Source of the DNA: GCA-2748575 sp965222725
Lineage (GTDB): Bacteria > Pseudomonadota > Gammaproteobacteria > Pseudomonadales > Ketobacteraceae
Assembly (NCBI GenBank): GCA_965222725.1
Contig: OZ244969.1
Location: 2,852,001-2,916,000 of the forward strand
Length of the DNA: 64,000 nt
Direction: 5' to 3'
Shown piece after piece: positions 15,414-24,603 of the stretch (position 1 is its first letter; each line of letters opens with the position of its first letter). Made by a program: the position numbers and the translations under genes. The notes under the pieces were generated by a model, which was not told the DNA's origin, made no database searches, and worked only from the letters and a program-made list of their open reading frames with translations.

Positions 15414-17024
15414 ATGGCACTGACTGATGAGCAGAAAAAAGCACTGATCAAGGCTTACGAGCCGATTCTCTATTTTCACCCGGATGAACCTTTTCGCCCT
15501 GTGCATGCCCGTTCTTATGTAGAGTCATCCGCACTGTGGGTATCTCAACCGGCGGGTGCCGAGAGCCGTCACCAGAAAGAAAACTGGGGCGATGGCAGCA
15601 GTGATCAGAGCTTTCCCCGGCAGCCGATTATTCCCAAAAACGGTATTTCCACCAGCAGTAATGATGATGTGGAAGGAGAGGAAGATACCGATGGCGACGG
15701 CGTTAACGAATGGTACCTGGGGCATACGGAAAGCGATGCCTATACGCCTTATCTGTTAAGCAGTGATAATGATCGCCTGCTGTTTATGGAAAACAACGGC
15801 TGGTTTCTGGAAGATGGTGTTACGGCGGATTCCATGAATGTTACACTGGATTACCTTAAAGCCCAGTCCAAATGGCTGGACAGTGGCCTGAGTGAGCGGC
15901 AAGGCTGCTGGTATCATGCAGAAGTTGAAACCCTGAATATAGTGGATGAGATTTTACTGGCCATCTACCAGCAGTTTTATGAAGAGTTTTCCCCGAGCGA
16001 AGCGGAAAACGGTTTTGAAGCGATTCTGGAAACCTTTCAGAAGCTGTTCGAGAATTCCTATATCATCTGGTATTACTTTTTGCACCCGGTACACCTGGAA
16101 CGCACCCGTGGCTGCGAGGAGATTGTCGGGGTCGGTGCCCATGGTGCTTACGAAGGCGACTGGCAGGCGGTGGGTGTGCTGGTGGACAGTATCCGTGATC
16201 TTGATGACCCTGACTCCTATCCCGACCCTTTATACGTTACCTACGGCAGCCGTGCCCGTGGCCTGATTGAAGATCTGATTCCGTTCCTGCGCCAGTACAT
16301 GGATCTGCGCCAGTGGTCGGTGGGTGACCCCGGTACGCCCGGTGAAGTACGCCGTATTGGCAGACACCCTAAAGTGTTTGTGTCAAAAGGTTCCCATAAT
16401 CTTTATTCATTAACCGGGCCGCTGGATGCGCCGCAGCTGAGTGTGAGTGCCCAGGCCTGCGGTGCCACCGAAGAGTTTGATGAACAACGCAACGATGTGG
16501 AAGAAAGCATTGATGATGCGGTGGCCACCGCTGTCACCATTGCCAAGCTGGCGGCGGGCTGCGGCATAGGGGCGGTGGTGTTGTTCCCCGTGGCCCCCTT
16601 GGGTTGTGTGGCCGGTGCAGTCGTTGGCGGTATTGCAGCCTTCCTGGAATCCGACAGTTTTGGCGGTGGCAATGCCGATGTGGATGAAGGCCCGAGTGCC
16701 GAGGATATCATTGAAGCCAATACCGACTTTCCGCCGGACGAAGCAAATTACGGCCTGGTGATTATTCCGGAAGACATCAGCGGCGATTTTCCGGATGGCC
16801 AGAATGCCGCGGAAGTCAGAGAATGGTCCGGCACCATCGATGAGCGTATTGTAGACCGGGAAACACAGCCCTGGTGGCGCCCCAAAGAGGGGTTTGTCGG
16901 TTACCAGGGCCGCTGGGGTGCCATGATGCAGCATGATCAGTACGATCGCCGCAGTGGCATGGCGTTTCCGGATTTTAAATCGGCATTGTTACTGGAGTTG
17001 ATGATTAATCTGTCAGAGCAGTAG
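15414..17024 (+). CDS. Vps62/DUF946-like domain protein
   Basis: A 536-residue protein, preceded by GGGAGG. The start AYEPILYFHPDEPFRPVHARSYVESSALW (14-42) and the later GAHGAYEGDWQAVGVLVD (241-258), YVTYGSRARG and KVFVSKGSHNLYS (320-332) match the HEGDWE/SHAS pattern of the Vps62-like family, known in fungi and plants and scattered in bacteria. An Asp-rich loop (EEDTDGDGVNEW, 89-100) may bind calcium. Residues 370-411 are a Gly/Ala/Val-rich hydrophobic stretch long enough for one or two membrane passes. There is no signal peptide. It pairs with the LamG-like gene. Biochemical role unknown. Confidence 0.65.
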   Translation: MALTDEQKKALIKAYEPILYFHPDEPFRPVHARSYVESSALWVSQPAGAESRHQKENWGDGSSDQSFPRQPIIPKNGISTSSNDDVEGEEDTDGDGVNEWYLGHTESDAYTPYLLSSDNDRLLFMENNGWFLEDGVTADSMNVTLDYLKAQSKWLDSGLSERQGCWYHAEVETLNIVDEILLAIYQQFYEEFSPSEAENGFEAILETFQKLFENSYIIWYYFLHPVHLERTRGCEEIVGVGAHGAYEGDWQAVGVLVDSIRDLDDPDSYPDPLYVTYGSRARGLIEDLIPFLRQYMDLRQWSVGDPGTPGEVRRIGRHPKVFVSKGSHNLYSLTGPLDAPQLSVSAQACGATEEFDEQRNDVEESIDDAVATAVTIAKLAAGCGIGAVVLFPVAPLGCVAGAVVGGIAAFLESDSFGGGNADVDEGPSAEDIIEANTDFPPDEANYGLVIIPEDISGDFPDGQNAAEVREWSGTIDERIVDRETQPWWRPKEGFVGYQGRWGAMMQHDQYDRRSGMAFPDFKSALLLELMINLSEQ

Positions 17025-17053
17025 TAACCAGGTGTAATAGTCAGGTGCAATAG

Positions 17054-17878
17054 TCAGATATGTCGGGATTCGTCCTCTGACCAGTCGCAGATAATTTGCA
17101 GCAGCTGCCTGACACCATCCGTGAGCGCAGCAGGGCCCGGTTGCAGTATATCGGCCGATTTGATTTCAAACATCTGGCTCTGTTTTACCGCATTGATGTT
17201 CTGCCAGCCCGGCCTTTCCATTACCCGTTCCGGGCGAAAGTGCCGGCCACACCAGGAGCCGATAATAATATCCGGATTACGCTCAATCACGATTTGCGGA
17301 TCCGCAATAATCCGGCTTTTGGCATCCTGGTGCACCGCCAGTTCGGCAAAGCAATCTTCACCACCCGCCAGTTCAATCAGTTCCGACACCCAGCGAATTC
17401 CGCTGATACAGGGGTCGTACCATTCTTCAAAGTATACCCGCGGCTTTTTGCGTATCTGCTGAGCCCTGGTTTGAATGTCGTAAAGCCCGGTTTGCAGTTC
17501 GTCTACCAGCGCAGCCGCTTTATCAGGAACACCGATAAGGCCGCCCAGCACAAGGATCATGGACAGAATTTCTGACACACCGCGCTGATTGAATAAATAC
17601 ACGGGGATACCTGCCCGCGCCAGTTCTGCACCAATATCCGCCTGCAGATCCGAAAACCCCAATACCAGATCCGGCTTCAGCGCCAGAATCTTGTCAATTT
17701 TGGCGGAGGTGAACGCAGATACCTTGGGCTTTTCCTTGCGAGCCCGGGGTGGGCGCACAGTGAAACCGGAAATACCCACAATGCGATCCTGCTCCCCAAG
17801 TAAGTACAGGGTTTCGGTGGTTTCTTCCGTCAGGCAAACAATCCGTGTGGGGAAACTGGCGGAGAGTGAAATGGTCAT
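17054..17878 (-). CDS. BtuF/TroA-like substrate-binding protein without signal peptide
   Basis: A 274-residue class III periplasmic-binding-protein fold resembling vitamin B12-binding BtuF: RIVCLTEETTETLYLLGEQDRIVGISGFTVRPP near the N terminus, KIDKILALKPDLVLGFSDLQADIGAELARAGIPVYLF in lobe one and ERNPDIIIGSWCGRHFRPERVMERPGWQNINAV in lobe two, joined by a long helix. No export signal is visible, and no ABC permease or ATPase adjoins, so it may be a cytoplasmic relative or mis-started. Its ATG overlaps the fumC stop as TGATG, so it is translationally coupled to fumarase. Ligand unknown; cobalamin or siderophore is a guess from the family. Confidence 0.75.
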   Translation of the reverse strand: MTISLSASFPTRIVCLTEETTETLYLLGEQDRIVGISGFTVRPPRARKEKPKVSAFTSAKIDKILALKPDLVLGFSDLQADIGAELARAGIPVYLFNQRGVSEILSMILVLGGLIGVPDKAAALVDELQTGLYDIQTRAQQIRKKPRVYFEEWYDPCISGIRWVSELIELAGGEDCFAELAVHQDAKSRIIADPQIVIERNPDIIIGSWCGRHFRPERVMERPGWQNINAVKQSQMFEIKSADILQPGPAALTDGVRQLLQIICDWSEDESRHI

Positions 17879-19263
17879 CAGGACTGCAGTCCTCCTTTGG
17901 TCAGGTTGATGGGGTCCAGAATCTGTTGCAGTTCTTCGCGGGTCAGGTCGGTGTTTTCCTCGGCAACCGCAATGACCGGGCGTTTTTCCTTGTAGGCCTG
18001 CTTGGCGATTTCTGCTGCTTTCAGGTAGCCGATTTTGGGGTTTAGTGCGGTCACCAGAATCGGATTATAACTCAGGGCTTCGTTCAGTTTGTCTTCGTTT
18101 ACCGTAAAGCCGGCAATGGCTTTTTCACCCAAGGTGGTAGCGGAACGGCTCAGCAGATTAATGCTCTCCAGCAGATTGCGGGCAATCACCGGCAGCATCA
18201 CATTCAGTTCAAAATTACCGGACTGGCCCGCCACTGTTACGGTGGTGTCGTTGCCCATTACCTGGGCTGCTGCCATGGCCACGGCTTCCGGAATCACCGG
18301 GTTCACCTTGCCGGGAATAATGGAGGATCCGGGCTGCAGTGCTTCCAGCTGTATTTCTCCCAGCCCTGCTAACGGGCCCGAGTTCATCCAGCGCAGGTCG
18401 TTGGAAATTTTAATCAGGCTGGTGGCGCAGGTTTTTAATACGCCGGAAAGGGCAACGGCGGTATCCTGCGAACTGATCAGGGAAAAGGCGTTGTTCGCAG
18501 GCTTGAACAGGTTGCCGGTGGCTTCGCTCAAACACTGGCAGACTTCCCGGGCAAAATCCGGATGGCTGTTCAAACCCGTGCCAATGGCGGTGCCGCCCAA
18601 AGCCAGGCGATGAATATCAGACTGAATGGTTTTTATCTGGGTCAGGTTGTAGCCGATTTGTGCACTCCAGGCAGACAGGGACTGATCCATGCGAATGGGC
18701 AGGGCATCCATCAAATGAGTGCGACCGGTTTTGCAGATATGTTTCAGGGACTGGGCTTTGTCATCGATAATGGCTTTCAGGTTTTCCAGTGCCGGCATCA
18801 GTTGTTGTGATATGGCCAGACTGGCGCTGACGTGGATTGCACTGGGGATCACGTCGTTGCTGCTCTGGCCAAAGTTTACATGATCGTTGGGGCTCACGTT
18901 GTCGCCCAGTTTATCGCTGGCCAGCCGGGCAATCACTTCGTTGGCATTCATGTTGGTGCTGGTGCCGGAGCCGGTCTGAAACACATCCACCGGAAAATGT
19001 TTCATCAGCTGATCGGAGGCCAGCAGAGAATCGCAGGCGTAACCGATCGCCGCGGCGATCTGGGTGGGCAGGCAGCCGAGTTTGGCATTGCTGCGGGCCG
19101 CTGCGGATTTGATATGAATTAATGCTCGCACAAACTCAACGGGCATTGGCTGCTGACCGATCCCGAAATTGTCAATAGCCCGCTGGGTCTGGGCGCCGTA
19201 GAGTGCATCGGCCGGTACTTCAATATCGCCCATGCTGTCGCGTTCGGTCCGTGTCTTGCTCAT
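17878..19263 (-). CDS. fumC: Class II fumarate hydratase
   Basis: A 461-residue class II fumarase from ATG 19263, which has AGAAGG nine bases upstream; a TTG 33 bases earlier lacks one. It carries the substrate-binding TGSGTSTNMNANEV, the THLMDALPIRM helix, and the superfamily signature GSSIIPGKVNP, with the catalytic serine in that loop and the histidine in TGRTHLMDA. It interconverts fumarate and L-malate in the TCA cycle without an iron-sulphur cluster, so it is typically useful under oxidative or iron-poor conditions. The BtuF-like gene overlaps its 3' end by one base. It is divergent from the arsenosugar operon. Confidence 0.93.
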   Translation of the reverse strand: MSKTRTERDSMGDIEVPADALYGAQTQRAIDNFGIGQQPMPVEFVRALIHIKSAAARSNAKLGCLPTQIAAAIGYACDSLLASDQLMKHFPVDVFQTGSGTSTNMNANEVIARLASDKLGDNVSPNDHVNFGQSSNDVIPSAIHVSASLAISQQLMPALENLKAIIDDKAQSLKHICKTGRTHLMDALPIRMDQSLSAWSAQIGYNLTQIKTIQSDIHRLALGGTAIGTGLNSHPDFAREVCQCLSEATGNLFKPANNAFSLISSQDTAVALSGVLKTCATSLIKISNDLRWMNSGPLAGLGEIQLEALQPGSSIIPGKVNPVIPEAVAMAAAQVMGNDTTVTVAGQSGNFELNVMLPVIARNLLESINLLSRSATTLGEKAIAGFTVNEDKLNEALSYNPILVTALNPKIGYLKAAEIAKQAYKEKRPVIAVAEENTDLTREELQQILDPINLTKGGLQS

Positions 19264-19429
19264 GTTGTTAACCTTCTTGCGTTCACTGTTAACCAATTGT
19301 TCAATAGGGCTTTTCTTTGTTTACCAGTCTTTAACCTGCAATCTTGAGTGTCAAGGGAACTCTGGCTGGGATATAACCTCTATTAATGATATTTTGATAT
19401 AAACGCCTTTCAGTAGTGATTAACCCGTT

Positions 19430-20401
19430 ATGCAGGACACCAAACCCCTATTATTCAAAGGCCAAACGGACTTTCCCCCCGTACGCCGTACCCGTCTGGA
19501 AATTCTTCAGGTAAATCTGGGTTACCTTTGTAATCTGAGTTGCACCCATTGCCACGTGAACGCGGGCCCCAAACGCACCGAGTTAATGGATGCGGAAACG
19601 GTGGATACCGTGATTGAAGTGATGAAACATCTGGATGTGCAGATTCTGGATCTGACCGGCGGTGCGCCGGAAATGAATCCCGAATTCCGGCGCCTGGTGC
19701 GTGCCGGCAAGGCGTTGGGCGTTACCGTGATTGATCGTTGTAATCTGACGGTTCTGAATGAGCCGGGTTACGAAGACCTGGCGGAATTTCTGGCGGCAGA
19801 GAAGGTAAAGGTAGTGGCATCTTTGCCCTGTTATTCCCAGAAAAATGTCGACAGCCAGCGTGGCAAAGGAGTGTTTGACGGCTCCATCATAGGCCTGAAA
19901 AAACTCAATGCTCTGGGCTATGGCAGGCCTGATTCCGGCCTGGAACTGGATCTGGTATACAATCCGGGCGGCGCTTTTCTGCCGCCACCTCAGGATGCCC
20001 TGGAGCGGGACTACAAGGCTCAGCTGTGGGATAACTTTGGCATTGAATTTAATGGCCTGCTGACGATTACCAATATGCCCATCAGTCGATTCGGCGCAGT
20101 GCTGCTGGCGCAGGGCGAGTTCGAAACGTACATGACGTTGCTGAGGGATAATTACACCACCAAAAATCTGCAGGGTGTTATGTGCCGGAACACCGTGAGC
20201 GTGGACTGGCAGGGCAATCTGTATGATTGCGATTTTAATCAGATGCTGGATATACCAATGACATTTCCCGACAATGCCCGCAATGGGCATATCCGGGAAT
20301 TGCTGACCCATAAACTGGAAAACAACGGTATTGCCGTGGCGGATCATTGCTTTGGGTGTACGGCGGGGCAGGGCAGCAGTTGCGGTGGTGCCCTTGATTA
20401 G
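19430..20401 (+). CDS. arsS: Arsenosugar biosynthesis radical SAM protein ArsS
   Basis: A 323-residue radical SAM enzyme. The [4Fe-4S] triad is C34, C38 and C41 in YLCNLSCTHCHV, followed by LDLTGGAPEMNP. The DUF3641 C-terminal part ends CFGCTAGQGSSCGGALD (C307, C310, C318), a likely auxiliary-cluster or active-site region, with cysteines where some homologues have selenocysteine. ArsS is thought to transfer a 5'-deoxyadenosyl group to dimethylarsenite on the way to arsenosugars. Two glycosyltransferase genes of the same pathway follow directly, the first three bases after this stop. Confidence 0.9.
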   Translation: MQDTKPLLFKGQTDFPPVRRTRLEILQVNLGYLCNLSCTHCHVNAGPKRTELMDAETVDTVIEVMKHLDVQILDLTGGAPEMNPEFRRLVRAGKALGVTVIDRCNLTVLNEPGYEDLAEFLAAEKVKVVASLPCYSQKNVDSQRGKGVFDGSIIGLKKLNALGYGRPDSGLELDLVYNPGGAFLPPPQDALERDYKAQLWDNFGIEFNGLLTITNMPISRFGAVLLAQGEFETYMTLLRDNYTTKNLQGVMCRNTVSVDWQGNLYDCDFNQMLDIPMTFPDNARNGHIRELLTHKLENNGIAVADHCFGCTAGQGSSCGGALD

Positions 20402-20404
20402 AGT

Positions 20405-21100
20405 ATGAAAGGCGCAATCATTATTCCTGCCTATCAGGAATCAAAAAATATAACCGGTGTATTAAAGCGCCTGCAGTGGCTGCGGGCGGACTGGTTACTG
20501 ATTGTGGTGGATGGCGGCAGTCAGGACGATACGGTACGCCACGCCCGGCCTTTGTGTGATCTGGTAACCCTGGCCAAACGTGGCCGCGCCAGTCAGCAGA
20601 ACGAAGGCGCCTTTTTGGCCCGCCAACGGCTGGGCATGGAGGGTGTGCTGGTATTTTTGCATGCCGACACCCGCTTGCCGGAAACCTTTAATCAGGATAT
20701 GGAAACTTTTCAGGAATCCGGCAGGCCCTGGGGACGGTTTGATGTGGCCCTGAGTGGCACCGGCTTCAATCTGCGCCTGGTGGAATATGCCATGAACCTG
20801 CGTTCCCGGCTTTCCGGTATTGCGACAGGTGACCAGACGATGTTTTTTAAGGCGGCGTTTTTCTGGCAGTTGCAGGGGTTCCCCATGCAGCCGCTGATGG
20901 AAGACGTGGCAATGTCCATCCGGGCAAAACGAATATCCCGGCCTTTTTGCCTCACCAGCCGGGTGCTGACTTCCAGTCGCAAGTGGGAAAACGAAGGCGT
21001 GTGGCGCACCGTGGTATTGATGTGGTTTTGCCGTGCGGCCTATTTTTTTGGTGCCCGGTCCGAGTCCATTCATCGTTGGTATTATGGTAAGCGGCTATGA
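20405..21100 (+). CDS. Arsenosugar biosynthesis glycosyltransferase, TIGR04283 type
   Basis: A 231-residue GT2-type glycosyltransferase. IIIPAYQESKNITGVLKRLQ and IVVDGGSQDDTVRHA form the nucleotide-sugar fold, and FLHADTRLP is the DxD-like metal site; the segment GDQTMFFKAAFFWQLQGFP (acceptor region) follows. This family (rSAM-associated transferase 2) is found next to arsS and is assigned to arsenosugar formation by context. It starts three bases after arsS and overlaps the next gene by four bases (ATGA), so the three are translationally coupled. Confidence 0.87.
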   Translation: MKGAIIIPAYQESKNITGVLKRLQWLRADWLLIVVDGGSQDDTVRHARPLCDLVTLAKRGRASQQNEGAFLARQRLGMEGVLVFLHADTRLPETFNQDMETFQESGRPWGRFDVALSGTGFNLRLVEYAMNLRSRLSGIATGDQTMFFKAAFFWQLQGFPMQPLMEDVAMSIRAKRISRPFCLTSRVLTSSRKWENEGVWRTVVLMWFCRAAYFFGARSESIHRWYYGKRL

Positions 21101-21744
21101 GCGAGCACAGCCGTTTATTGCAGGTGTTTCTGAAAGCGCCGGAGCCCGGCAAAGTCAAAACCCGGCTGATTCCTGACCTGGGTGAAACCCTGGCAACGGA
21201 TATTCACAAGCGGCTGGTAAATCATGTATTTAAAGTGCTAGACCTTTTACAAATTGAAGACCGGTTGCAAATGGAGGGCCAGCTAAAAGCAGAAACCGAA
21301 TGCTGGGTGGCCGGAGACCTTACCCATCCGTTTGTTCAGGATCTTGCGCAGCGCTATGATCTGTTTGAGCAACAGGGCCTGGATCTGGGTGAGCGCATGT
21401 ACAATGCATTATTGCATGGCCTGCAGCGCCATCAGCAAGTGGTACTGGTGGGCGCGGATGCCTTTTCACTGACACCGGCTTATATTACACAGGCGTTTCA
21501 GTCCCTTGAACATAAAGACGTTGTACTTGGTCCCGCGCACGATGGTGGCTATATTCTGGTGGGCCTAAATAAGCTGCATCCGGAAATGTTTGCTGATATC
21601 GATTGGGGAACCGATTCGGTGCTTATGGAGCAGCAGGAAAACCTGAACCGATGCCAGCTGGCTTATGAGCTCCTGCCGGAGGGATTTGATATTGATGATG
21701 TCAACGATATCCGGCGTTTTGCACCTGAATTAATTGAGCTTTGA
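21097..21744 (+). CDS. Arsenosugar biosynthesis glycosyltransferase, TIGR04282 type
   Basis: A 215-residue protein of the DUF2064/TIGR04282 group (rSAM-associated transferase 1). Recognisable parts are LQVFLKAPEPGKVKTRLIPDLG at the N terminus, QGLDLGERMYNALLHGL, VVLVGADAFSLTPAYITQAFQSL (Asp of the sugar-nucleotide site) and VVLGPAHDGGYILVGL. It resembles the nucleotidyltransferase-like GT-A fold. Overlaps the previous gene (ATGA) and has the small membrane-protein gene overlapping or directly behind it. The context with arsS fixes the pathway; the exact step is not known. Confidence 0.87.
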   Translation: MSEHSRLLQVFLKAPEPGKVKTRLIPDLGETLATDIHKRLVNHVFKVLDLLQIEDRLQMEGQLKAETECWVAGDLTHPFVQDLAQRYDLFEQQGLDLGERMYNALLHGLQRHQQVVLVGADAFSLTPAYITQAFQSLEHKDVVLGPAHDGGYILVGLNKLHPEMFADIDWGTDSVLMEQQENLNRCQLAYELLPEGFDIDDVNDIRRFAPELIEL

Positions 21745-21770
21745 TCAGAACCTGCAAAGGAGTGTACCTG

Positions 21771-22211
21771 ATGGAAAATTATCAATCCCCCACCGCAAAC
21801 CTGGAAACGGGTGCGTTACCGGAAAGACCCAAAGCCTTAAAAGCGGGTGTTTACCTGGTGCTGGCGACCTTTCTGATTGGCTTTGTCAGGTTGCCGCTGG
21901 ACCCGAATATACAGGCGCTGGGCGACAATAAATATGCTGCCTATCTTGGCTTTATCGTTACTCTGTCCATATTCTGCGCATTATTGTTGGCCATATGGAA
22001 AGGCAAAAACTGGGCACGGATCGTGTTTTCTGTGTTTCTGGTGCTGGGTATTTATCCTTCCCTGGTTGAAATTACCGGCAATATTGAAAGTCAGCCGTTG
22101 TTTTCTGTCATTGCCTTTACTCAACTGGCAGGCCAGGGAATGGCGGTGGTGCTGTTTTTCCTCCCGGAAGTGAATGGCTGGATCCGGAGCCTGAAAGAGA
22201 GCCGGTTGTAA
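21771..22211 (+). CDS. Small four-helix membrane protein of unknown function
   Basis: A 146-residue protein starting at ATG 21771, preceded by AAGGAG; an in-frame earlier start at 21741 overlaps the previous stop but has a weaker site. Four hydrophobic segments are visible (about 27-45, 58-80, 87-105, 110-130), with the short basic loop WKGKNWAR between the second and third. It is the fourth gene of the arsenosugar operon. A role in transport or membrane handling of the product is possible but not shown. No family is recognised with confidence. Confidence 0.65.
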   Translation: MENYQSPTANLETGALPERPKALKAGVYLVLATFLIGFVRLPLDPNIQALGDNKYAAYLGFIVTLSIFCALLLAIWKGKNWARIVFSVFLVLGIYPSLVEITGNIESQPLFSVIAFTQLAGQGMAVVLFFLPEVNGWIRSLKESRL

Positions 22212-22573
22212 TAGAGTCGTCTGCTTTGCGAATCTGTATGAGCTGATGTCAGTGTTGGCTTCTTGCCCTGGGGACAGCTACAGAGGCCCCGGGAAAGTAC
22301 CTCCGGCTCCATGATTGCCAGCTTTCCTGTTCAGGTTTCTATGCCATAAAGCTATATCGTTCATAGAATATAGCTAGATTAAATATTGTTCATATCTTGG
22401 ACAATATGTTTTAATTCTTAGTCAGTAAGCTGATTTGCACCTGTTTTGTCCAGGTTTGGAATGAACAAAGCTGTTGATATCTTTTTCCCTATAAGAATTA
22501 GGGTGGGTTCAAAGGTTTTGTGGGCACCGGAGTAAATCAACTGTCTCTATTCGATCTTTTGGGAGTATATGCA
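22212..22573. other. AT-rich intergenic region before the chemoreceptor
   Basis: About 360 bases with no gene. The right part is clearly AT-rich and should contain the promoter of the chemoreceptor. ATATTGT (22383-22389) and ACAATAT (22401-22407) are exact inverted repeats 11 bases apart, a possible regulator site. No convincing sigma28 or sigma54 promoter was found here. Confidence 0.4.
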
Positions 22574-24592
22574 GTGTTCAAGAAGTCACTGTCGTTTCGT
22601 TTCTCTGTGATTATCAGTGTTTGTGTGGCTGCCGTACTTGTTGTGAGCGGGATAGTAATGACTACCTCCATTGCAGAAAAGTCCGACAGGCTTGTGTCCG
22701 GGCATATGGATTCCATGCTGGAAGGAAGCCAGTCCAAAGTGGAGCTGTTTAACAGTGAGCTGGAACGTACGGCAATCGGGTATTCAGCGCTCTTCGGGGA
22801 AATGTTCTCCGGAGAGTTTCGCGTGGAGCAAAGTGAGCAGATCAGTGTACAGGGGGAGCGGGTTCCCGCTATCTATTCAGGTAGTTCAGCGCTGGCAGGA
22901 AATTATTCTGCCGTAGACCGTTTTGCGAAGCTGACTGGGGGCAACGCCACTATCTTCGTCAAGCGCGGAGAGGACTTTGTGCGTGTAGTTACTTCGGTAA
23001 AAAAGGAAAACGGTTCCCGGGCTGTGGGTACGCTGCTGAGCCGGTCATCGCCAGCTTACCAGGCAAACATCCGTGGTGATGCCTTTACCGGTAAGGTCAT
23101 ACTCTTCGGAAAACCTTTTGTGACCAACTACAGCCCGATTTTTGATAATCGGGGAAGCGTTATCGGCATTCGGTATATCGGTATCGATTTTTCCGAGGCG
23201 CTGGAAAACATCAGATCACGGCTTGAAGATATGAGCCTGGGCAAAGCGGGGCATGTGTTTATTGTTGACAGGTCGGAAGGTGAAAATCGGGGTAATCTTA
23301 CCATCCACCCCAGGTTCGAAGGCCGTTCTGCCGTCGATATGTTTGGACAGGAAACTGCTCAGCTGCTTTTGACAGAAGATACCGGGCAGGTTGTTTATGA
23401 CATTGACAGTGGCAGTGGCAAGCAGACCTGGGTTGCCCGCTTTATAACGATTCCGGAATTTAACTGGTCGCTGGCGGTAACCTTGCCTTACGATGAACTG
23501 CATGAAATGGATCACTGGGTGATGACCACCATCGGCCTGGTGACTCTCCTGTTGATTGGTGTGGTAACTGTGCTGGTTATCAGCTTGTCCCGCTTTATAG
23601 TCGCAAGGCCACTGGAACAAATGGCGGATCATATGCGGGAAATGGCGTCAGGTAACTATACGGATGCGGTTGCAGTCACCAGAAAAGATGAAATCGGAAG
23701 ATTGCAGCTGTCCCTGAAAGAAATGCAGGAGCAGATGTGCGGTATGGTCAGTGAAATCATGAGTACATCAGCGGATCTTGCTGCCGCTGCGATTCAGCTG
23801 TCGACATCAAGCCGGCAGGTGGCGGATGGGTCTACCCGGCAGAGTCAGGCGGCAACCACAATGGCTTCGACGATCGAAGAGCTGACAGTCAGCATTGATC
23901 GCCTGTCGGAGAACGCCGAAGAAGCCCAGTCAGTCTCCAATGCGTCGAATGACAAAGCCCAGCGAGGTTCCGAAGTCATTCAGCAGGCCGGCAATGAAAT
24001 GCACACTATCAACGAAACGGTGACCGATGCCGCCAACGAAATCCGACAATTGGGAGAGTTGTCCGGGCAGATATCCTCTATCATTCAGACGATCCAGGAA
24101 ATTGCCGATCAAACCAATCTGCTGGCACTGAATGCGGCCATTGAAGCGGCCCGAGCAGGTGAGCAAGGCCGCGGTTTTGCCGTAGTGGCGGATGAGGTGC
24201 GCGGCCTGGCAGCAAGGACATCAACCTCGGCCCAGGAAATTACTTCCACCATCGACAAAATACAGGAGCGCACGCATCTTAGTGTTCAAACCATGGAGGC
24301 GGGTGTTAAACAAGTGGAGCAGGGTGCTGAGTTGTCATCCCAGGCGGGTCAGGCGATTCAGGAAATTCGTGGTGGCTCTCAGCGGGTGGTGGAAGTATTT
24401 TCCGAAATTTCTGATATGTTGCGGGAGCAGGCGCAAGCGAGTACGGACATCGCCCGCAATGTAGAGGATATTGCTCAGATGGCGGAGCAGAATTCTGCTT
24501 CTGTTAGTCAGGTTGCCTCTTCGGCGGATGAGTTGTCTTCTATGGCCGCGGATCTTAAGGGAATGATTTCCCGTTTTCGTGTCGCCGGTTGA
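22574..24592 (+). CDS. Methyl-accepting chemotaxis protein with Cache sensor domain
   Basis: A 672-residue chemoreceptor from the GTG at 22574, chosen because GGGAG lies eight bases upstream; a GTG at 22520 would add an implausible leader. It has TM1 at about 9-29, a large periplasmic Cache3-Cache2-like domain (ending FVTNYSPIFDNRGSVIGIRYIGID... and a second lobe to about 310), TM2 at about 318-342, a HAMP domain, and the methyl-accepting domain with the tip EIADQTNLLALNAAIEAARAGEQGRGFAVVADEVRGLA. There is no C-terminal NWETF-like pentapeptide. It signals to CheA/CheW from a small ligand such as an organic acid. Standing alone, it converges on the exonuclease gene. Confidence 0.9.
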   Translation: MFKKSLSFRFSVIISVCVAAVLVVSGIVMTTSIAEKSDRLVSGHMDSMLEGSQSKVELFNSELERTAIGYSALFGEMFSGEFRVEQSEQISVQGERVPAIYSGSSALAGNYSAVDRFAKLTGGNATIFVKRGEDFVRVVTSVKKENGSRAVGTLLSRSSPAYQANIRGDAFTGKVILFGKPFVTNYSPIFDNRGSVIGIRYIGIDFSEALENIRSRLEDMSLGKAGHVFIVDRSEGENRGNLTIHPRFEGRSAVDMFGQETAQLLLTEDTGQVVYDIDSGSGKQTWVARFITIPEFNWSLAVTLPYDELHEMDHWVMTTIGLVTLLLIGVVTVLVISLSRFIVARPLEQMADHMREMASGNYTDAVAVTRKDEIGRLQLSLKEMQEQMCGMVSEIMSTSADLAAAAIQLSTSSRQVADGSTRQSQAATTMASTIEELTVSIDRLSENAEEAQSVSNASNDKAQRGSEVIQQAGNEMHTINETVTDAANEIRQLGELSGQISSIIQTIQEIADQTNLLALNAAIEAARAGEQGRGFAVVADEVRGLAARTSTSAQEITSTIDKIQERTHLSVQTMEAGVKQVEQGAELSSQAGQAIQEIRGGSQRVVEVFSEISDMLREQAQASTDIARNVEDIAQMAEQNSASVSQVASSADELSSMAADLKGMISRFRVAG

Positions 24593-24603
24593 AGCGCGGG
24601 TTT

